This document shows positions 28,829 through 38,228 of a stretch of DNA of 64,000 nt, piece by piece. The notes under the pieces were generated by a model. It searched no databases, was not told the DNA's origin, and saw nothing but the letters and a program-made list of their open reading frames with translations. Source of the stretch: DT-111 sp965263225 (GTDB lineage Bacteria > Bacteroidota > Bacteroidia > Chitinophagales > Saprospiraceae); NCBI GenBank assembly GCA_965263225.1, contig CBDHHG010000035.1:496001-560000 (forward strand), read 5' to 3'. The translations under genes were made by a program, and so were the position numbers. The number at the start of each line of letters is the position of its first letter. Positions within the stretch are counted from its first letter, which is position 1.

Positions 28829-30496
28829 ATGAAGATTCAGCAGTTCATTGCTTTTCTACTCTCCAGTATGCTAGTGGTAGTGGGATTTGCCCAAGAAGAA
28901 CTTCCTACAGACTGGCCCCACTTGGATGCAAAAGCCGATGGCTATCCAGGGATGAGTACCCAAAAAACCTACAAGGAACTCCTACAAGGAAGAACCTCTC
29001 AGACTATTGTCGTTGCTGTAATCGACTCTGGAGTCGATAAAGATCACGAAGATCTAAAATCAGTGATGTGGGTAAATGAAGATGAAATTCCAGACAATGG
29101 CATTGATGATGATAACAATGGATATATCGATGATATACATGGATGGAACTTTATCGGAGGAAAAAATGGAAAGAACGTAGCACACGAGAATTTGGAAATG
29201 ACGCGTCTCTATACGTTGTACAAGAAGAAATACGAAGGAAAGAGCAAAACTGATTTATCCAAAAAAGAAAAAGAAGAGTTTGACCAATACGAAGAGTTTG
29301 GGAAGATTATAGAGAAGAAAAAAGAGGAACTAGCACCTCAGGTTATGCTATACGGAGCAACCCTGGAAGCTTTCAGTGCCTTGGCCCAAGCAATTGGTAA
29401 AGCTCCCGATGAAATCACGCTTTCTGACGTAAAGAATTTTAAAACCAAGGATGAAATGCTCAGTCGGGTAGGGGAAGCAGTGGTTGGATTTATCGAGCAG
29501 GGACAAGATTTTGGTAGTATCTATGCTGAGGTGGAAGAAATTTACGACTACTATTACGGGCAGGTGAATTACTATTACAATCCCGAATTTAGTCCCAGAG
29601 ACATAGTGGGAGATGATGTTAGTAATCCCAGAGAGCAGTTTTATGGAAACAATGATGTAAAAGGACCAGATAGCGAGCATGGAACCCACGTAGCAGGTAT
29701 TATTGCCGCAGCTAGGGGAAATGATATCGGAATGGATGGTGTAGCGGATAATGTCCGTATTATGTCCATTCGAACTGTCCCTTCTGGTGATGAGCGTGAT
29801 AAAGATGTAGCTAATGCTATCCGTTACGCAGTGGACAACGGAGCAGCCGTTATTAATATGAGTTTCGGAAAAGGTGAATCTCCTAACAAGGAAGTGGTAG
29901 ATGAAGCCGTGAAGTATGCGCTTAAGAATGATGTACTACTCGTTCACGGATCAGGAAACGATGCAAAGGAAGTAACCTTCAACAACAACTTTCCCAATGA
30001 CCGATATGGAAAGAAAGGGTTATTTGCGCCAAGGCATGCCAAGAACTGGTTGGAGGTAGGAGCTAGTACTTTTTCAGAAGATGAGAATTTAGTCGCCTCA
30101 TTTTCCAACTACAGTGCAGACAAAGTGGATGTATTTGCTCCTGGAATTGAGATTTACTCCACTGTTCCAGATGATAAGTACAAAAACCTGCAAGGAACGA
30201 GCATGGCTTCCCCTTACGTGGCGGGCCTGGCCGCCCTACTTCGATCCTACTTCCCGACCTTAACGGCCGTACAGGTTAAATCCATTATCATGGAATCTGC
30301 TAGTAAACAGAAGTATCGTGTGATCAATCCAGAAAATGGGGAGTTAGTGCCCTTTACGGACATGTGCATGACGGGAGGGGTTGTAAACACCTATGATGCA
30401 GTTAAACAAGCTATGGCAACCAAAGGCAAGCGTAAGTTTGTAGGTTTTGGTAAAGGCAAGAAGAAAGCTAAGAAGACCGATAAAGACCGAGCCTAA
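28829..30496 (+). CDS. Secreted subtilisin-like serine protease (S8 family)
   Basis: 555 residues with a signal peptide (MKIQQFIAFLLSSMLVVVGFAQ). The catalytic triad is in VVAVIDSGVDKDHEDLK (Asp, about 65), HGTHVAGIIAA (His, about 283) and GTSMASPYVAGL (Ser, about 456); the oxyanion Asn lies in HGSGND. The Asp-His spacing of about 215 residues is long because of a charged helical insertion (KKKYEGKSKTDLSKKEKEEF). No T9SS sorting domain is present; the C-terminus is a Lys-rich tail, so the enzyme is probably periplasmic or cell-associated. A strong terminator follows. Confidence 0.95.
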   Translation: MKIQQFIAFLLSSMLVVVGFAQEELPTDWPHLDAKADGYPGMSTQKTYKELLQGRTSQTIVVAVIDSGVDKDHEDLKSVMWVNEDEIPDNGIDDDNNGYIDDIHGWNFIGGKNGKNVAHENLEMTRLYTLYKKKYEGKSKTDLSKKEKEEFDQYEEFGKIIEKKKEELAPQVMLYGATLEAFSALAQAIGKAPDEITLSDVKNFKTKDEMLSRVGEAVVGFIEQGQDFGSIYAEVEEIYDYYYGQVNYYYNPEFSPRDIVGDDVSNPREQFYGNNDVKGPDSEHGTHVAGIIAAARGNDIGMDGVADNVRIMSIRTVPSGDERDKDVANAIRYAVDNGAAVINMSFGKGESPNKEVVDEAVKYALKNDVLLVHGSGNDAKEVTFNNNFPNDRYGKKGLFAPRHAKNWLEVGASTFSEDENLVASFSNYSADKVDVFAPGIEIYSTVPDDKYKNLQGTSMASPYVAGLAALLRSYFPTLTAVQVKSIIMESASKQKYRVINPENGELVPFTDMCMTGGVVNTYDAVKQAMATKGKRKFVGFGKGKKKAKKTDKDRA

Positions 30497-30512
30497 CTTG
30501 CTTGGGGTAATT

Positions 30513-30552
30513 AAAAAAGGCGGCAACTGCATCAGCAATTGCCGCCTTTTTT
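30513..30552. terminator. Strong bidirectional intrinsic terminator
   Basis: A-run, GGCGGCAA arm, loop region, TTGCCGCC arm, T-run. Its A and T tails make it work on both strands between the convergent subtilase and PorP/SprF genes. Confidence 0.9.
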
Positions 30553-30569
30553 AGGTCAGGATCAAACCA

Positions 30570-31625
30570 CTAAAATTTTGGGCAAAGTACCGTCTCGTCT
30601 TCATACTCCCCAAGATAGGCAATGGATATTTCAAAAGCCCCTTGTCCTCTTCTAGATTGATTGAGATCGTTGATATTGGCATCATAACTCAATCCCAGCA
30701 AGAAATTGTTGAGTTCCAAGCCTACCATCCCTACCACGGAATCCATAAAGAAAACATCCAATTCATTCTTTACAGGCCGTACCCAGCTGCCCAAGTGGAT
30801 GGCTACGCCTTTCACATCATCCACCAGGAACCGGAAATTACTACCTGCATTGATGGCTAGATGAGGCCCCTGACTGTACACCACGGCTCTGGGCAGCATC
30901 TGCACATTGGGGCCCAGGGGAACTTGAAAGGTCAGATGGCCTACATATTTTGCTGCCAGGCGATCTTCTGGAAATTTATCGGGATTATCATTGTCATAGA
31001 AGAAGCTAATCTGCGGTTCCAGGATATGATGCATGCTAGCTCCAATGAAAAACCCTACTTTATTGGCAGGAGCATAGGCATAATTGATCCCTATATTGAA
31101 GTCAGAATGGGCAAAATTATTTTCAGGTAGAATTTCATCTGTGCCATTGGTATAGCCATTGTCCCCATTGAATTGATCTCCAAAATTAATATTACCGTAG
31201 TTGATATTGCGCTGTGCCAGACCAACCTGCCCACCAACGCTTAAAAACTGATTGTTTTCATCACTGAGAGATTTGTGGAAGGCTCCCGAAAGGAATATCT
31301 GATTGTTGGAATAGCCAATAAATGGTACTTTATCACTGTAAAAGATCACACCCACACCAAAAGAATCATCCAGTTTTTTTCGATATGGACTGAGCCTAAA
31401 CCTGAAATCAATCGCTCCGGAATAAGTGACGTACGGATTCTGTAATACATTCTTCCACTGATCTCTATATATGACAGAAAATCTGTATTTCCCTTGCAGT
31501 GAGCCCGTTAGGGCAGGGTTGAGACTAATGGGTGAGGCATAAAACTGAGTGAAATGTTGATCTTGCGCAGGAAGGCTACAAACAAAGCCCAATAACAGGA
31601 GGAATAGTAAAATTTTTCTACTCAT
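30570..31625 (-). CDS. PorP/SprF family type IX secretion system membrane protein
   Basis: 351 residues with a signal peptide ending LPAQ. The start of the mature protein is diagnostic: DQHFTQFYASPISLNPALTG, then YRFSVIYRDQWKNVLQNPYVTYS. The remainder is a 14-strand-like barrel with HLGSWVRPV and GLELNNFLLGLSYDANIND near the end. PorP/SprF proteins are outer-membrane components or accessory factors for export and anchoring of T9SS substrates, often encoded next to a large adhesin; here no adhesin lies beside it. A TACCTTTG box sits 26 bp before the start codon on the same strand. Confidence 0.95.
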   Translation of the reverse strand: MSRKILLFLLLLGFVCSLPAQDQHFTQFYASPISLNPALTGSLQGKYRFSVIYRDQWKNVLQNPYVTYSGAIDFRFRLSPYRKKLDDSFGVGVIFYSDKVPFIGYSNNQIFLSGAFHKSLSDENNQFLSVGGQVGLAQRNINYGNINFGDQFNGDNGYTNGTDEILPENNFAHSDFNIGINYAYAPANKVGFFIGASMHHILEPQISFFYDNDNPDKFPEDRLAAKYVGHLTFQVPLGPNVQMLPRAVVYSQGPHLAINAGSNFRFLVDDVKGVAIHLGSWVRPVKNELDVFFMDSVVGMVGLELNNFLLGLSYDANINDLNQSRRGQGAFEISIAYLGEYEDETVLCPKF

Positions 31626-31650
31626 AGGATTATGATATTCTTGCGAGCAC

Positions 31651-31658
31651 CAAAGGTA
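31651..31658 (-). promoter_or_regulatory. TAnnTTTG -7 box for the PorP/SprF gene
   Basis: On the minus strand this reads TACCTTTG, an exact match to the Bacteroidota -7 consensus, 26 bp before the start codon at 31625. Confidence 0.5.
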
Positions 31659-31762
31659 AGGTTTATTTTATTGAACTTGCAGATCAGGCTCTGATTTTAG
31701 AGATCAGCAAGATATTTTGAACAACTTCATTTACAAAGCAACGGACTTTTTCCAATATTTAT

Positions 31763-31770
31763 TATTTTTG
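31763..31770 (+). promoter_or_regulatory. TAnnTTTG-like box upstream of the NlpC/P60-like gene
   Basis: TATTTTTG on the plus strand, inside the AT-rich dyad TATTAT/ATAATA. It is the only exact match in the 320-bp gap; no clear -33 motif was found. Confidence 0.35.
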
Positions 31771-31945
31771 ATAATATAGTCTTCGTCTGCTATCGGCAAT
31801 TTACTGTAGGAAGGACAAATTCCCTTGAGAGATATTTTCCCATCTGTAGTCAATCGATATGAGACAAACCAGATCCTGATGTGAGCAAATGCCAGTAGAT
31901 ATATGGACCACTAGGATCGGTGCAAGATCAAAAACAGCAATGTAC

Positions 31946-32797
31946 ATGACACATGGTATCTGTCCACTAAGTACGGTCGCTATCCGGAACTCGGCTTCCC
32001 AAAAGAGCGAGATGATCTCTCAATTGCTATTTGGGGAATTAGTGGAGATCCTCGAAAGGAAAGGCCGTCAATGGGTAAAGGTCCGAAGTGCACATGACAA
32101 CCTTGTTGGATGGGTAGCCACCAATCAGCTGGAGTGGATTACCCCATCTGAATTTGAGACTTATCAGGAAAACTTTGCTTTTGTTTTAGATATCTTTCAG
32201 GCTTTGGCCGCAGATGATGCCTTCTTGCCCTTGACACTAGGCGCACGCTTACCGAATTTCGATGGATTACAATTTACCATTGGAGAAAAAGCCTTTAACT
32301 TTCCTGGCCAGGCCGTATTCCCAAAAGATCTTGCCCAGGGACCGGAGATGATTCAAAAGATAGCGCGGAAATTTCTCAATGCTCCTTATCTGTGGGGGGG
32401 CAGATCACCGCTAGGTGTGGATGGACCTGGTCTTGTTCAGGTGGTATTCGGAATCGCAGGTTACACGCTTCCACGAGAAGCTTTTCAGCAAGTGGAGAAG
32501 GGCGAAAATGTGGATTTTGCAGAACAAGCTAAGCCAGCAGACATAGCCTTTTTTGAAAATCAAAAAGGACGAATCACGCACACTGGTATCGTACTGCCAG
32601 AAGGTAAAATCATACATGCACACGGTAAAGTCCGCATCGATAAACTAGATCACTACGGCATCTTCAGCAAAGACAAGGGCGGCTATACTCATCGACTTCG
32701 CATAATTAAGCGTTTGATAAAACCTACCAAGACTAATCCTCAACAGGAAATAGTGGAGAATGAAGAGGCTGTAAATCAACAAATTCCACTGTTTTAG
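31946..32797 (+). CDS. SH3 plus NlpC/P60 protein lacking the catalytic cysteine
   Basis: 283 residues from the ATG at 31946 (MTHGICPLSTVAIRN), the start that matches the family; ATGs at 31889 and 31940 are in frame upstream. Residues about 1-65 are a bacterial SH3 domain (SEMISQLLFGELVEILE, VGWVATNQL). The NlpC/P60 domain (about 135-260) has NAPYLWGGRSPLGVDGPGLVQVV, where the family has DCSG: the nucleophile Cys is Gly and the next Ser is Pro. The histidines in RITHTGIV and IIHAHGKVRID are kept. Family members cut gamma-D-glutamyl-diamino acid links in peptidoglycan peptides; this one is predicted to be inactive and may bind instead. Confidence 0.9.
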   Translation: MTHGICPLSTVAIRNSASQKSEMISQLLFGELVEILERKGRQWVKVRSAHDNLVGWVATNQLEWITPSEFETYQENFAFVLDIFQALAADDAFLPLTLGARLPNFDGLQFTIGEKAFNFPGQAVFPKDLAQGPEMIQKIARKFLNAPYLWGGRSPLGVDGPGLVQVVFGIAGYTLPREAFQQVEKGENVDFAEQAKPADIAFFENQKGRITHTGIVLPEGKIIHAHGKVRIDKLDHYGIFSKDKGGYTHRLRIIKRLIKPTKTNPQQEIVENEEAVNQQIPLF

Positions 32798-33082
32798 ACC
32801 ATCATTACTGCCATTGTATCTAAGCCCGATCTACTACGGTTAGGTCTTCGAAAGAAGGCAAACTTCTATTTTTCTTAGGATTGCTCATACTATCTGTAAG
32901 GGTTTTGTAAATTTGCCGCCGGTTTCCAGCAAGGTACTTAATCTCTCGGAAGTAAGCGCCCGACAGCATCGTCAGACTTACAATTTTTGTACGGACAGAA
33001 CAACTATACCCTTGCTGACCTGTATATATAGAGATGATATCAATTAACATTCCCAAAAACAACCGATTTTAAATACAAACCT

Positions 33083-33931
33083 ATGGGGAAGCGCATGTTT
33101 CAAGCTACCAATAAGGCACTCATCTATTTTTATGTCATCGCAGGCCTAGTAGTCTTGATTGCAAGCTGCGGGGAGCGCTCTTCACCCTCTAATTCAGGGC
33201 AGGAGCAAGAAGATACCGAAGATTCTCCCGCCTTGTCATTCATATTAGACACCTTAACACAACAGTCTCCCAATTGTGCAACAGATTCTAGTAATTGCGC
33301 GAAAGTTCATCTGGTATTCCCCTATGCGGAAAGGGGACCCACTGCGATGTGTGTGGCTTTTAATAGACTCCAGTTGCGGTTTTTGAGAGCTTCTTTAGCA
33401 GATGTCAACGGGGAAGAAGAAGGAGGAACCGTAGAAGAAATCATGAATCGATTTTTGGAGGACTATAAGGAATTACAAGGGGAGAATCTGCCATTTTCAA
33501 TGCCCTGGAGCTTGGAAACAGAAGGGCAGGTACTCTTTCAGAATGATAAATTTGTTTCCGTCCAATTGCACCAGTATTCTTATACTGGAGGCGCGCATCC
33601 AAATACCTTTAGCACCGTTTGGATGTTTAACAAAACCAATAATGAACCCTTGCGATGGCAGGATTTAGGCGTCAAAACAGATACACTGGAAGTGATTGCA
33701 GAGCAAGCCTTCCGCGAGGCCGCAGAAATTCCGACTAGCAAGACTTTGGAGGAAGCTGGATTCTTTGAAGGCGAGGAGTTCTCTCTGCCCCAAAACTACG
33801 GGCTTGTGAAGGATGGATTGTTACTCTATTACAATACCTATGAAATTGCACCTTATGTGTTTGGTCCAACGGAGGTGGTTATCCCCTGGGCAGATCTAAA
33901 GGTCGTATTTGAAACAGATCAATGGCTATAA
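33083..33931 (+). CDS. Lipoprotein with DUF4163/DUF3298 (RsiV-like) domains
   Basis: 282 residues with a lipoprotein signal (VLIASC). After a Ser/Glu-rich linker, an N-terminal part corresponds to DUF4163 and a C-terminal part to DUF3298: YSYTGGAHPNTFSTVWMFN near 170 and LLYYNTYEIAPYVFGPTEVVIPW near 250. This fold is known from the RsiV anti-sigma lysozyme-binding domain and from many envelope lipoproteins. No sigma gene is adjacent, so regulation is not implied. The next lipoprotein gene overlaps its end by 10 bp. Confidence 0.88.
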   Translation: MGKRMFQATNKALIYFYVIAGLVVLIASCGERSSPSNSGQEQEDTEDSPALSFILDTLTQQSPNCATDSSNCAKVHLVFPYAERGPTAMCVAFNRLQLRFLRASLADVNGEEEGGTVEEIMNRFLEDYKELQGENLPFSMPWSLETEGQVLFQNDKFVSVQLHQYSYTGGAHPNTFSTVWMFNKTNNEPLRWQDLGVKTDTLEVIAEQAFREAAEIPTSKTLEEAGFFEGEEFSLPQNYGLVKDGLLLYYNTYEIAPYVFGPTEVVIPWADLKVVFETDQWL

Positions 33932-34425
33932 AATCAAGAATGATGAAGTTTTTTTGGACAGTTTTATGTGTTTGCCTGCTAGTGGCTTGTCAAAATTCTG
34001 AAGGCAAAGAAGGGGGTAATGGTACGACCTCAGTGAAAAAAGGAGCAGGAACACCGCAAGAAGGAGCGCAAGCATTACTACCTGTAACAGAAATTGATGG
34101 AAATTACGAATTAGTGAGTGCCGAATGGGATGGAAAAGAAGTTAAGTTGAGAGGGGAAAAGAAAATGACCTTCTCTTTGGAGCGCGGGAAATTGAATGGT
34201 AAGTCACTTTGTAATGGCTTTAGTGCTGGCTTCGCCTTGGGAGAGAACAATGCTTTATCCATCTCCGCATTTTCGAAAGGTACCAGAATATGTTCTGGGA
34301 AAATGGGGAAGGAATCCAACTTATTAAGTCTTATCGAAAGTGCGGGTTCCTATGAATTACTAGGTGCAACAGCATTGAAAGTGAACTCGGAAAAAGGAAA
34401 TCTGGTCCTAAGAAAATTACTATAG
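33922..34425 (+). CDS. META-domain (HslJ-like) lipoprotein
   Basis: 167 residues. The first ATG at 33922 overlaps the previous stop; ATGs at 33940 and 33943 would give a tighter lipoprotein signal (MKFFWTVLCVCLLVAC). The mature part has the META fold: IDGNYELVSAEWDGKEV, MTFSLERGKLNGKSLCNGFSAGF, TRICSG and a final LVLRK strand. In other bacteria META proteins such as HslJ affect envelope stress or drug tolerance; the role here is unknown. Overlap with the DUF3298 gene indicates joint translation. Confidence 0.87.
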   Translation: MAIKSRMMKFFWTVLCVCLLVACQNSEGKEGGNGTTSVKKGAGTPQEGAQALLPVTEIDGNYELVSAEWDGKEVKLRGEKKMTFSLERGKLNGKSLCNGFSAGFALGENNALSISAFSKGTRICSGKMGKESNLLSLIESAGSYELLGATALKVNSEKGNLVLRKLL

Positions 34426-34483
34426 AAGACGTCGGTAAGTTGGCATTCTACATACTGCCGCTTTACCAAGAATCACCCTTTGA

Positions 34484-36157
34484 ATGTTTTCGAATTGGAA
34501 GCGCCTTTTCGGATTCGGCATAGGAATCTGGCTGTTATTAAATATTATACAAGCTGCTTTTTTGCAGCTTGACCCTGACGAAGCTTACTATTGGATGTAT
34601 TCTCAGCAACTGGATTGGGGATACTTTGACCACCCACCCATGGTGGCTCTTCTGATTAAGGTTGGCAGTAGCTGGCTAGGCGGTGCATTAGGTGTTCGCT
34701 TGGGAAGCATCCTCATATTCGCAGCTACACTCTATGGCTTATGGAGGCTTGTAGGTGAACCCAAAGAACGGGACAAACTCATTCAGTTCTTTTTGTTGGC
34801 GAGTGCCATGCCAATTCTCCAGTTGTACGGCTTTGTTGCTACTCCAGACAGCCCACTACTATTATTTTCGGTGTTCTTCTTTTTGCAGTATCAGGCTTTC
34901 TTGGAGAAAGATTCTTGGGCAAATACACTTGGGTTAAGTCTAATCATGGCGTTGTTGCTATACAGTAAGTACCATGGTGTTTTGCTCATCTTTTTTACTG
35001 TATTGTCAAATCTTCGCTTATTAGCTAACCCAAAGTTCTATCTGGCCGGCCTAGTGGGAGCCAGTCTTTACCTTCCCCATTTGTACTGGCAATACATACA
35101 TGATTTTCCAACGTTTAGATACCACTTGGAGGGCAGAAATGATACCTATGAGTTGAAATATACCTTCAACTACCTGCTTAATCAGCTTCTGATTTTTAGT
35201 CCATTTTTGTTGCCTTTTATTATCAAGTTATTGAGGAAGAGTCCACAAGACCTTTTAGAAAGGGCCTTTTTCTTTGTAAGCTTTGGTTTTTGGGCCTTTT
35301 TTTTCTACTCCACCTTCAATGGACATGTAGAACCGCAGTGGACAGCTATACTCTGTATCCCTTTTGTTGTACTCTTGTACCGGAGGTATATTGTGGAGGA
35401 AGAAGAAGATCGCCGATTTCGCCCTATGGTGCGGCTCACCTTACTCCTACTGATTTTGATACGGATAGGTTTACTTTTTCCACTTCCAGGTGTAGAGTTG
35501 CCCTTTCATCGAGCAGACTGGGTAGCTGAATTACAAAAAGAAGTGGAAGATCGCCCTGTGGTTTTTATTGATTCTTACCGGAACCCCTCCATCTATGCCT
35601 TTTACAGTGGCCAGCCAGCCTATACTTATACAGATATTCTGTACCGGTTTAACCAATATGATATCTGGGATCATGAGCAGGAAATTCATGACCAACAGAT
35701 TCTTTTTGTCGGTCCAAAGGATTGGGAGCCAGAGGTTGCTCAAATCTGGCGTCATGGGAGAAAAGATTTTCGCTTGGCGGAGCGAATTCATTACCAGGTA
35801 ACTCAAAAATTGCAGGTCCAGTATCAAGACAAAGATATTCGCTGGGCACCAGGAGATAGTATCCAACTACCCATTAGCCTATATAATCCCTATTCACACA
35901 ACATAAATTTTAGTGAAGATTCCGGGGATATGGAGTTTCTGTTGCAATTCGACTTACCCACTGAACACTTAGAACAAGCCCCTATTCGACTTGAACCTTC
36001 TATTGTTAGCATAGGTCCCAAAGAAAAACTGGAACTGACTGCTTATTTTCGAGTTCCTGACCTGGAGGAAAAGGAACTACTGGTGAGTTTCTGCCTTAAG
36101 AACGGGGATCTTCGGGCCGCCTATCTTAGTTCAAAATTTCCGGTTAAGCTGCAATGA
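34484..36157 (+). CDS. Membrane glycosyltransferase, GT39/ArnT-like
   Basis: 557 residues. About ten hydrophobic helices fill residues 8-345, followed by a soluble C-terminal domain. The first loop has LDPDEAYYWMYSQQLDWGYFDHPPM: the Asp-Glu pair is the catalytic signature of PMT/ArnT enzymes, and DHPP is conserved in the bacterial branch. Such enzymes move a sugar from a polyprenyl-phosphate donor to lipid or protein on the periplasmic side. The acceptor is unknown. The C-terminal part (about 440-557) is a beta-rich domain of unknown role. Confidence 0.9.
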   Translation: MFSNWKRLFGFGIGIWLLLNIIQAAFLQLDPDEAYYWMYSQQLDWGYFDHPPMVALLIKVGSSWLGGALGVRLGSILIFAATLYGLWRLVGEPKERDKLIQFFLLASAMPILQLYGFVATPDSPLLLFSVFFFLQYQAFLEKDSWANTLGLSLIMALLLYSKYHGVLLIFFTVLSNLRLLANPKFYLAGLVGASLYLPHLYWQYIHDFPTFRYHLEGRNDTYELKYTFNYLLNQLLIFSPFLLPFIIKLLRKSPQDLLERAFFFVSFGFWAFFFYSTFNGHVEPQWTAILCIPFVVLLYRRYIVEEEEDRRFRPMVRLTLLLLILIRIGLLFPLPGVELPFHRADWVAELQKEVEDRPVVFIDSYRNPSIYAFYSGQPAYTYTDILYRFNQYDIWDHEQEIHDQQILFVGPKDWEPEVAQIWRHGRKDFRLAERIHYQVTQKLQVQYQDKDIRWAPGDSIQLPISLYNPYSHNINFSEDSGDMEFLLQFDLPTEHLEQAPIRLEPSIVSIGPKEKLELTAYFRVPDLEEKELLVSFCLKNGDLRAAYLSSKFPVKLQ

Positions 36158-36342
36158 TCAAGAAGTAGATAAGCCGTTTAAGAAGCTGAATTATTTGACG
36201 ATGGGCTCTATTTTCGAAACTAGCAAGATTCCCTTGATCTCTCCCTGTTATCTGAACCTTAATTTAAGAAGGAATGTAGAGACATTTCTTCCGATTCTCA
36301 CTGATATATTACATTTTTACGCCCTCAAATAATATTCTCGCC

Positions 36343-37995
36343 ATGTTAAGCAAACAAAATCCGACCACGACGGCAGCCTGGAGCGCATTGCAAGATCATT
36401 TTTCTGCCATTGGTACAACGGAGATGAAATCCCTCTTTGCAGAAGACCCTGCTCGCTTCGAGACTTTTTCCATCCAGTTGGAGGACCTTCTTCTTGATTA
36501 TTCTAAAAACCGGATTACTCAGGAAACACTGGATCTATTGATCCAATTGGCGAATGAAACCCATCTATCAGCCAATATCGCTGCTCTATTTGCAGGTGAC
36601 AAGATTAATGAGACGGAGAATCGGGCCGTTTACCATATGGCTTTGCGACATCAAGGTGCAGAGATTATGGAGGTGGATGGGAAGGATGTAATGCCTAGTG
36701 TTCGTAAAGTGTTGGACAAAATGAAGGGTTTTACCGCACAGTTGCATGGTGGGGAGTGGAAAGGATATACCGGAAAACCCATAAGCGATATTGTCAATAT
36801 TGGCATTGGCGGTTCAGACTTGGGAGCAGTAATGGTGACAGAGGCGCTTAAACCTTATTGGGTAAAGGGCATACAGGCTCATTTCGTTTCTAATGTAGAT
36901 GGAACGGATATCGCTGAGACCTTAAAAGACTTAGATCCAGCTACTACCATATTCATCATCAGTTCTAAGACCTTTACGACCCAGGAAACCATGACCAATG
37001 CCCATACGGCCCGGGACTGGTTTTTACAAACTGCGGAAAAAGACACCTATGTGGCTCAACATTTTGTAGCGGTGTCAACGAATGCGGAGGGGGTTCAAGC
37101 CTTTGGGATCGCAGCAGATAATATGTTTGAGTTTTGGGATTGGGTAGGTGGCAGATACTCCTTGAGTTCTGCTATTGGCTTGTCGATTGCTTGTACGATT
37201 GGCTACGATAATTTTGATCAGCTCCTTGGTGGCCTGCACGCCATGGACCAACACTTTAAGACAGCTCCTTTGCAGGAAAATATACCGGTTATACTGGGAT
37301 TGATCGGTATCTGGTACAACAACTTTTTTGGGGCTGAGACTGAGGCTATTTTACCTTATGACCAGTATCTACACCGTTTCCCCGCCTATTTCCAACAAGG
37401 TAATATGGAAAGCAATGGGAAGTATGTAGATCGTAATGGGCATAAGGTAAACTACCAAACCGGTCCCATCATATGGGGAGAGCCCGGCACGAATGGGCAA
37501 CACGCCTTTTACCAATTGATACACCAAGGAACAAAACTGATCCCTTGCGACTTCATAGCTTCCGCCAATAGTCATAATGACATCGGCCAACATCATCCTA
37601 TCTTGTTGTCCAATTTCTTTGCGCAGACCGAGGCCTTGATGAAGGGAAAAACTGCCGATGAGGTACGTAAGGAGTTAGAAGCTGCTGGAAAGTCGGAAGC
37701 CGAAATCGAAAAATTGCTTCCCTTTAAGGTTTTCGAAGGCAACAAACCAACCAATTCCATCCTCCTCAAGCTACTGACACCTCATACCTTGGGTTTATTG
37801 ATTGCGATGTACGAACACAAGATCTTTGTTCAGGGTGCCATTTGGAACATTTACAGTTTTGATCAGTGGGGGGTGGAATTAGGCAAACAACTGGCTAAAG
37901 GAATTCTCCCGGAGCTAATGGGAGAAGATCCTATCAGTAGCCATGATGCTTCGACCAATGGTCTGATCAATGCCTATAAGCGCATGAGGGATTAG
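36343..37995 (+). CDS. pgi: Glucose-6-phosphate isomerase
   Basis: 550 residues, typical for the long bacterial/eukaryotic type. It interconverts glucose-6-phosphate and fructose-6-phosphate. Diagnostic segments: VNIGIGGSDLGAVMVTEAL near 148, FISNVDGTDIAE-like SNVDGTDIAETL near 184, SSKTFTTQETMTNA near 208, the PGI signature WDWVGGRYSLSSAIGL near 267, GTNGQHAFYQLIHQGT near 385 and SFDQWGVELGKQLA near 507. No signal peptide. A 9-bp hairpin follows the stop. Confidence 0.98.
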   Translation: MLSKQNPTTTAAWSALQDHFSAIGTTEMKSLFAEDPARFETFSIQLEDLLLDYSKNRITQETLDLLIQLANETHLSANIAALFAGDKINETENRAVYHMALRHQGAEIMEVDGKDVMPSVRKVLDKMKGFTAQLHGGEWKGYTGKPISDIVNIGIGGSDLGAVMVTEALKPYWVKGIQAHFVSNVDGTDIAETLKDLDPATTIFIISSKTFTTQETMTNAHTARDWFLQTAEKDTYVAQHFVAVSTNAEGVQAFGIAADNMFEFWDWVGGRYSLSSAIGLSIACTIGYDNFDQLLGGLHAMDQHFKTAPLQENIPVILGLIGIWYNNFFGAETEAILPYDQYLHRFPAYFQQGNMESNGKYVDRNGHKVNYQTGPIIWGEPGTNGQHAFYQLIHQGTKLIPCDFIASANSHNDIGQHHPILLSNFFAQTEALMKGKTADEVRKELEAAGKSEAEIEKLLPFKVFEGNKPTNSILLKLLTPHTLGLLIAMYEHKIFVQGAIWNIYSFDQWGVELGKQLAKGILPELMGEDPISSHDASTNGLINAYKRMRD

Positions 37996-38005
37996 TTAGA
38001 CTTGG

Positions 38006-38027
38006 TGAATAGTATGTTTACTATTCA
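38006..38027 (+). terminator. Hairpin after pgi
   Basis: TGAATAGTA/TACTATTCA, a perfect 9-bp stem with loop TGTT, 11 bp after the pgi stop. There is no U-run, so it may be a weak terminator or an mRNA-end stabiliser. Confidence 0.45.
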
Positions 38028-38228
38028 AGGGTTCCTGTGGCAGGAATTACATCTGTTGTTAGTAAGCGACAAAGAATAGAATTAACTATTGTTGATGGTT
38101 GTAATGTAGTGTTAATCATTCTGCATTGCTACTATATATTGTTCCTTATCTATGTTAATCATCATAGATATAGGCTAGCAGAAAAATTTATAGAAGCCTT
38201 ATTATTAAAGTATTATAATGGATAATCT

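Noticed and set aside
28780..29040. 86-codon frame overlapping the start of the subtilase
   Set aside because: Overlaps the subtilase signal peptide and catalytic Asp region in another frame; a shadow of the real gene.
38037..38225. 62-codon plus-strand frame with a hydrophobic stretch after pgi
   Set aside because: GTG start right after a hairpin, AT-driven hydrophobicity and no similarity recognised; cannot support it as a gene.
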